A DNA stretch of 36,884 bases from Bacteroidia bacterium. Lineage in GTDB: Bacteria; Bacteroidota; Bacteroidia; SXHM01. The notes beneath the pieces were generated by a model, which made no database searches, was not told the DNA's origin, and saw only the letters and a list, made by a program, of their open reading frames with translations. The position numbers and the translations under genes are program-made. The stretch is from positions 1-36,884 of the forward strand of contig JAGVLY010000026.1 in NCBI GenBank assembly GCA_020054035.1. Reading direction: 5' to 3'. This document shows positions 32,650 to 36,884 of the stretch, piece by piece; the first letter of the stretch is position 1; every line of letters begins with the position of its first letter.

Positions 32650-35600
32650 TTCTGTTTTTTTCGAAGTTTTGTTAAAGCCTGTTTCAATTTTTTAAGAAAA
32701 GCAGATTCCGATTCGCTTTCTGCAAACGTTTCACTGAGCGGAATTTCATCTTCGTCTTTAATCAGTTTTCTTCCATCGGCAAGCGTACCAAATATGTAGT
32801 ACAGCCCCGGCACAATAATTACCCCGAAAATGGTTCCGAATAACATGCCCCCAAGCGCTGAAGAACCGATTGTCCGGTTTCCGACAGCACCCGGACCGGT
32901 AGCAATTACCAATGGAATTAGTCCCGCAATAAAGGCGAATGAGGTCATTAAGATCGGGCGGAAACGCACTCTTGCTCCTTCAATAGCAGCTTCAAGAACA
33001 GTAAGGCCTTGTTGCCGTTTCTGAACAGCAAACTCTACAATTAGCACGGCATTTTTCCCCAACAAGCCCACCAACATGATCAAGCCAATCTGGGCATAAA
33101 TGTCATTCGCTAATCCCAAGGCCTTCAATAAGAAAAATGAGCCGAAAACTCCTGCCGGAAGTGAAAGAACAACAGCAAGCGGAATGATAAAACTTTCATA
33201 TTGGGCTGCAAGAACCAAGTACACGAATATTAATACCACAATAAAAATGTACAATGCTTCATTTCCTCTTCTTACCTCATCGTAGGATAAGCCTTCCCAT
33301 GCTATGTCATAACCGTGCGGTAAGGTTTCTTTAGCAACTTCCTGTATGGCTTTAATGGCATCGGCACTTGTATAACCCTTGGCAGGAACTCCTCTGATAG
33401 AGGAAGATGTGTAAAGATTGAAACGTGTTATCTCATTAGGTCCCTGCGTTTTTTTCATGGTCATAAATGCTGAATACGGCACCATTTCATCGCGGTCGTT
33501 TTTCACAAATAAATTTAAAATGTCTGACGGCAGTTTTCTGTATGCAGGATCAACCTGGGTATATACTTTATAGAAATTGTTGAATCGTATAAAGCCTTGC
33601 TCATAGGTGCTTCCAATCATAACGTTAAGGTTTTCCATTGCTTTACCAACGGTAACTCCTTTTTGCATGGCAAGTTTGGTATCTATCTGCAATTCGTATT
33701 GCGGATAATTGGCAGCATAGAATGTAAATAATCCTGACAGCTCTTTTCGTTTTCTCAGTGCATCCATGAACTGTGTGTTCATTCTGTCAAACTCCTGATA
33801 ATCTACATCGCTGCTTTTGTCCAGCAACCGTAAAGAAAAACCATCGGAAGAACCATATCCCGGAACAGCAGGCGGTTCAAAGTATTCTACAACCGCTCCC
33901 AGATCTTTTGTTTTTTCTTCGAGTTCTTCAATTATTTCCTTTACGTTGTGTTCACGGTCATCCCAATCTTTCAGGTTAATCAAACAGGTTCCGGCATTAG
34001 AACCGCGTCCTTCGGTAAGAATTTCGTACCCGGCAAGCGATGTAACGGAATGAACACCATCAACACTTATAGCAATCTTTTGAAGCTGTCTGGAAACCTC
34101 GTTCGTTCTTTCCAACGTAGTACCGGGAGGAGTTTGGATAATTGCATAAATCTGTCCCTGGTCTTCACTGGGAATAAATCCGGCAGGCAAACTTTCGTTT
34201 ACGAATAAAATACCAAATCCGAAAGCGGCAAGAAGACCGAACGTAACAAGTCTGCGGTTAACGATGAGTGTTAGCAACGAGGTGTATCTTCCGGTAAGCC
34301 TTTCAAAATTTTTATTGAACCATGCAATAAATATATCTACAGGCGTTTTGCGTTTAGGTTTTCCATGGTTATTTTTCAAAATCATTGCACAAAGCACCGG
34401 AGTAAGTGTAAGCGCCACTATTCCTGAAAGCACAATGGACGAAGCCATGGTGATGGAGAATTGTCTGTAAAATACACCCACAGGTCCGGTCATAAATGTA
34501 ACCGGGATAAATACAGATACCATAACCAACGTAATGGCAATAATGGCTCCGCTGATTTCGCCAAGCACTTTTTTTACCGCATTGAAAGGAGTTATGTGCT
34601 CCTCTTCTTCCATTTTGGCATGAACGGCTTCTACTACTACAATAGCATCGTCAACCACAATACCAATGGATAACACCAATGCAAAAAGCGTGATCAGGTT
34701 TATGCTTAACCCGAAAAACTGCATAAACATAAATGCACCGATAAGCGAAACCGGAACTGCAAGCGTAGGAATAAGCGTTGAACGCCAGTCGCCAAGAAAA
34801 ATAAATACAACTAATGCAACTAATATAAACGCCTCCACCAGTGTATGAAGCACTTTTTCAACCGAGGCATCTACAAATTTTGAAACGTCATAATTAATTT
34901 CATAATCCATTCCGGGCGGAAAATCTTTCTTCAATTCTTCCAGCTTTTCTTTCACATTGGCTATTACTTTACTGGCATTGCTTCCCGGAATTTGTTTCAA
35001 TACCAGTGAGGTAGAAGGATCTCCGTCTTTGTTTGAGTAAATGTCAACAAACTCGCTTCCTACCTCAACTTCGGCTAAGTCTTTTAATTTGAGCATCTCT
35101 CCGTCAGCATTCGCCTTGATAATAATTTCTTTGTACTGTTCAGGTGTATTATACCAACCCTGGTAAGTAAAAACATATTCTAATGATTGTGCAACTCTTC
35201 CTGAGCTTAACCCAACCCTGCCCGGTCTTCCGAGCACACTTTGCTGCTCAATAGCTTCCAGCACTTCGTCTGCCGAAACATTATAAGCCCTCATGCGGTC
35301 AGGTTTTAACCAAACGCGAATGGCAAACGCACGGCTGCCTAATGCTATTGCTCTGCCCATTCCGCTTATCCGTTGAAGTTCGGGCAGCATATAGGTGTTG
35401 GCATAATTGAACAGAAATTTTTCGTCCGCATTTTTATCTTTGCTGTAGAGGTTTACATACATCAACATGCTGGGCTGTATGGGCGTGATGATAACCCCTT
35501 CTCTTGCTACTAAGGGAGGAAGGTTGCTCATTACCTGGTCAACCCTTGTTTTAACATTTACTACGGCAACATTAGGATCGGTGCCCGGTTCAAATACAAT

Positions 35601-35873
35601 TTGAATGGTTGCCTCACCGGCACTGGTAGCATCAGAGATAATGTATTGCATGCCCTGCACGCCATTGATTGCCCGTTCCAGAATAGTTACCGTGGATTTA
35701 ACCAGCACCTCGGCATTGGAGCCCGGAAATTCTATAAAAATATTAACCCGTGGCGGTGCTATATCAGGGAATTGGGCTACCGGTCTGGTGTTTATGGCTA
35801 ATATTCCCATAAAAACTATTGCTAGCGAAATGGCTATGGCAAGAACCGGCCGTTGAATAAATTTGCTAAACAT
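32646..35873 (-). CDS. RND efflux permease, HAE1 (AcrB-like) family
   Basis: This 1075-residue inner-membrane proton/drug antiporter starts MFSKFIQRPVLAIAISLAIV. The proton-relay residues D408-D409 (SIGIVVDDAIVVVE) and K940 (VGLLGKNAVLIVEFA) fall at almost the same numbers as in AcrB (D407, D408, K940). Twelve transmembrane helices and two large periplasmic loops are present, along with LTPVLCAMILKNNH. The C-terminal tail (about 1040-1075) is charged. It trimerises and exports hydrophobic compounds (family knowledge). The stop overlaps the TolC-like gene; the fusion-protein gene is 24 bases upstream. The substrate is unknown. Confidence 0.97.
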   Translation of the reverse strand: MFSKFIQRPVLAIAISLAIVFMGILAINTRPVAQFPDIAPPRVNIFIEFPGSNAEVLVKSTVTILERAINGVQGMQYIISDATSAGEATIQIVFEPGTDPNVAVVNVKTRVDQVMSNLPPLVAREGVIITPIQPSMLMYVNLYSKDKNADEKFLFNYANTYMLPELQRISGMGRAIALGSRAFAIRVWLKPDRMRAYNVSADEVLEAIEQQSVLGRPGRVGLSSGRVAQSLEYVFTYQGWYNTPEQYKEIIIKANADGEMLKLKDLAEVEVGSEFVDIYSNKDGDPSTSLVLKQIPGSNASKVIANVKEKLEELKKDFPPGMDYEINYDVSKFVDASVEKVLHTLVEAFILVALVVFIFLGDWRSTLIPTLAVPVSLIGAFMFMQFFGLSINLITLFALVLSIGIVVDDAIVVVEAVHAKMEEEEHITPFNAVKKVLGEISGAIIAITLVMVSVFIPVTFMTGPVGVFYRQFSITMASSIVLSGIVALTLTPVLCAMILKNNHGKPKRKTPVDIFIAWFNKNFERLTGRYTSLLTLIVNRRLVTFGLLAAFGFGILFVNESLPAGFIPSEDQGQIYAIIQTPPGTTLERTNEVSRQLQKIAISVDGVHSVTSLAGYEILTEGRGSNAGTCLINLKDWDDREHNVKEIIEELEEKTKDLGAVVEYFEPPAVPGYGSSDGFSLRLLDKSSDVDYQEFDRMNTQFMDALRKRKELSGLFTFYAANYPQYELQIDTKLAMQKGVTVGKAMENLNVMIGSTYEQGFIRFNNFYKVYTQVDPAYRKLPSDILNLFVKNDRDEMVPYSAFMTMKKTQGPNEITRFNLYTSSSIRGVPAKGYTSADAIKAIQEVAKETLPHGYDIAWEGLSYDEVRRGNEALYIFIVVLIFVYLVLAAQYESFIIPLAVVLSLPAGVFGSFFLLKALGLANDIYAQIGLIMLVGLLGKNAVLIVEFAVQKRQQGLTVLEAAIEGARVRFRPILMTSFAFIAGLIPLVIATGPGAVGNRTIGSSALGGMLFGTIFGVIIVPGLYYIFGTLADGRKLIKDEDEIPLSETFAESESESAFLKKLKQALTKLRKKQK

Positions 35874-35897
35874 TTTTTTATTTTTTTTCGGTTCTTT

Positions 35898-36884
35898 TTA
35901 TTCGGCATGTAAATTTTTGAGATCAGAAATTACTTTACTCTGTTCCTCAAATTCATACTCAATTTTATCGTTGTTTTTTACTTTTCGTAATCCTTCTAAA
36001 AGTATCTTATCGCCTTCTTTCAAACCTTCGGTTACTACATACAGATGAGGTATTTCAGCACCAACTGTAATTTGCGTTGACTTTACTATTCCTTCTTCGG
36101 TTATTACAAAAACAAATTTCTTGTCTAGCACTTCAAAGGTTGCTTTCTGCGGAATAATAAGTGCGTTGGTAAGATTTACAGGCATCAGAATATTTCCTGT
36201 TTCTCCGTGTCTTAGTATTGCGTCAGGATTAGGAAATGTTGCCCTGAAGGCAATGTTTCCTGTTTCATTATTAAAATCAGCCTCAATGGTTTCTACAACC
36301 CCTTCCTGATCAAAAATTTGGTTGTTTGCCATTTGTAATTTCACGTGCTGCTTTTTGTCTTTTGCCTTAGTAACGTAATCTAAATATTCAGCTTCGGGAA
36401 CATTGAAATAAACCCACATTTTGCTGTTGTCAGAAAGTGTTGTGAGCAATTCTCCTTCATCTATAAGGCTGCCTAACCGAATATCATTAAAGCGCCCCAT
36501 TATTCCATCGAAAGGAGCCTTTATATCTGTAAATCCTAAATGTGCCTGTGCTAATGCCAGTTCTGCTTTTACTTTATTCAAATGGGCTTCTGCCAATGCA
36601 AGCTCTTTCTTAGATACGATATTGCTATCCGACAGGCTTTTTGTGTTTTGGTATTCAATTTCTGCATAGGCTGCTTCAGCCTGCGCTTTATTCGCTTCGG
36701 CAGTATATATCAACGGCATAAGCTGGAACATAAGCTGTCCCTTTCTTATAAACTGCCCTTCATCAACGTGAATGTTCTGCAAATACCCTCTTTCCTGAGA
36801 ACGTAATTCAATGTGGCTGATGGCACGTATTTGACATACATACTCATGAAAAAAAGAAGTATCTTTTCGTATCGGGCTCGTTAC
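35898..36884 (-). CDS. RND membrane-fusion (adaptor) protein, partial (5' end outside window)
   Basis: The reading frame continues upstream of an internal TTG to the window edge, giving 329 codons with no start. The extra residues (VTSPIRKDTSFFHEYVCQIR, then AISHIELRSQERGYL) are the typical start of the mature AcrA-type adaptor, so the missing part is the signal and first few residues. QNIHVDEGQFIRKGQ is the lipoyl motif, followed by a helical hairpin (about 50-115), FTDIKAPFDGIMGRF, the barrel domain and the membrane-proximal domain (TQITVGAEIPHLYVVTEGLK, EGDKILLEGLRKVKNND). It bridges the permease and the outer-membrane channel in the periplasm. First gene of the operon seen here. Confidence 0.94.
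   Translation of the reverse strand, partial: VTSPIRKDTSFFHEYVCQIRAISHIELRSQERGYLQNIHVDEGQFIRKGQLMFQLMPLIYTAEANKAQAEAAYAEIEYQNTKSLSDSNIVSKKELALAEAHLNKVKAELALAQAHLGFTDIKAPFDGIMGRFNDIRLGSLIDEGELLTTLSDNSKMWVYFNVPEAEYLDYVTKAKDKKQHVKLQMANNQIFDQEGVVETIEADFNNETGNIAFRATFPNPDAILRHGETGNILMPVNLTNALIIPQKATFEVLDKKFVFVITEEGIVKSTQITVGAEIPHLYVVTEGLKEGDKILLEGLRKVKNNDKIEYEFEEQSKVISDLKNLHAE

Noticed and set aside
35898-36782. Membrane-fusion protein starting at 36782
   Set aside because: That codon is an internal TTG; the frame stays open to 36884 with clear family sequence upstream.

Overview
The window is chromosomal DNA of a Bacteroidota bacterium, probably from the Chitinophagales/Sphingobacteriales side of the phylum (inference). 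Evidence: a type IX secretion (T9SS) C-terminal domain on a large PKD-repeat protein, an IPExxxVDY-family gene next to pyruvate kinase, a complete alternative complex III operon joined to cytochrome oxidase genes, A-rich leaders without Shine-Dalgarno sequences, and several TAnnTTTG-type -7 promoter elements. No rRNA, tRNA, phage, IS element or CRISPR array was seen.

Layout. 1-684: the 5' part of a secreted repeat/adhesin-like gene, cut by the window edge. 685-2087: two REP-like hairpins, a small secreted protein, then a gene-poor stretch with a hairpin and ten 21-bp tandem repeats. 2088-3086: an unrecognised 332-residue protein. A bidirectional terminator at about 3104-3132 separates it from the large minus-strand respiratory operon, which reads actA-actB-actC-actD-actE-actF-cox2-cox1 (14604 down to 3145). 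This operon encodes a quinol:cytochrome c/oxidase electron-transfer chain: quinol is oxidised by ACIII (ActB iron-sulfur clusters, ActA/ActE hemes c) and electrons pass to an aa3-type oxidase with CuA and heme/CuB centres. ActA here carries six CxxCH motifs.

15038-20811 (plus strand): an ECF-type sigma factor is translationally coupled (ATGA overlap) to a protein with a cytoplasmic N-terminus, one transmembrane helix, a long periplasmic linker and a predicted outer-membrane beta-barrel. A PKD lipoprotein follows 4 bases later, then a 902-residue secreted protein with seven four-cysteine PKD repeats and a T9SS sorting domain. I read this as a candidate envelope-spanning signalling and surface-protein locus. 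It is the most interesting system in the window.

20833-31053: metabolic and housekeeping genes. They include IPExxxVDY protein + pyruvate kinase, an ATGA-coupled saccharopine-dehydrogenase-like enzyme + 2OG-Fe(II)/IPNS-like oxygenase, three lipoproteins (one of 51 residues), a Cys/Met-metabolism PLP enzyme, another lipoprotein, a glutaryl-CoA-dehydrogenase-like enzyme, a J-domain/KTSC fusion and a DUF2490 protein. 31225-36884 (minus): a tripartite RND efflux operon (membrane fusion protein, truncated by the window edge; HAE1-type permease; TolC-like lipoprotein).
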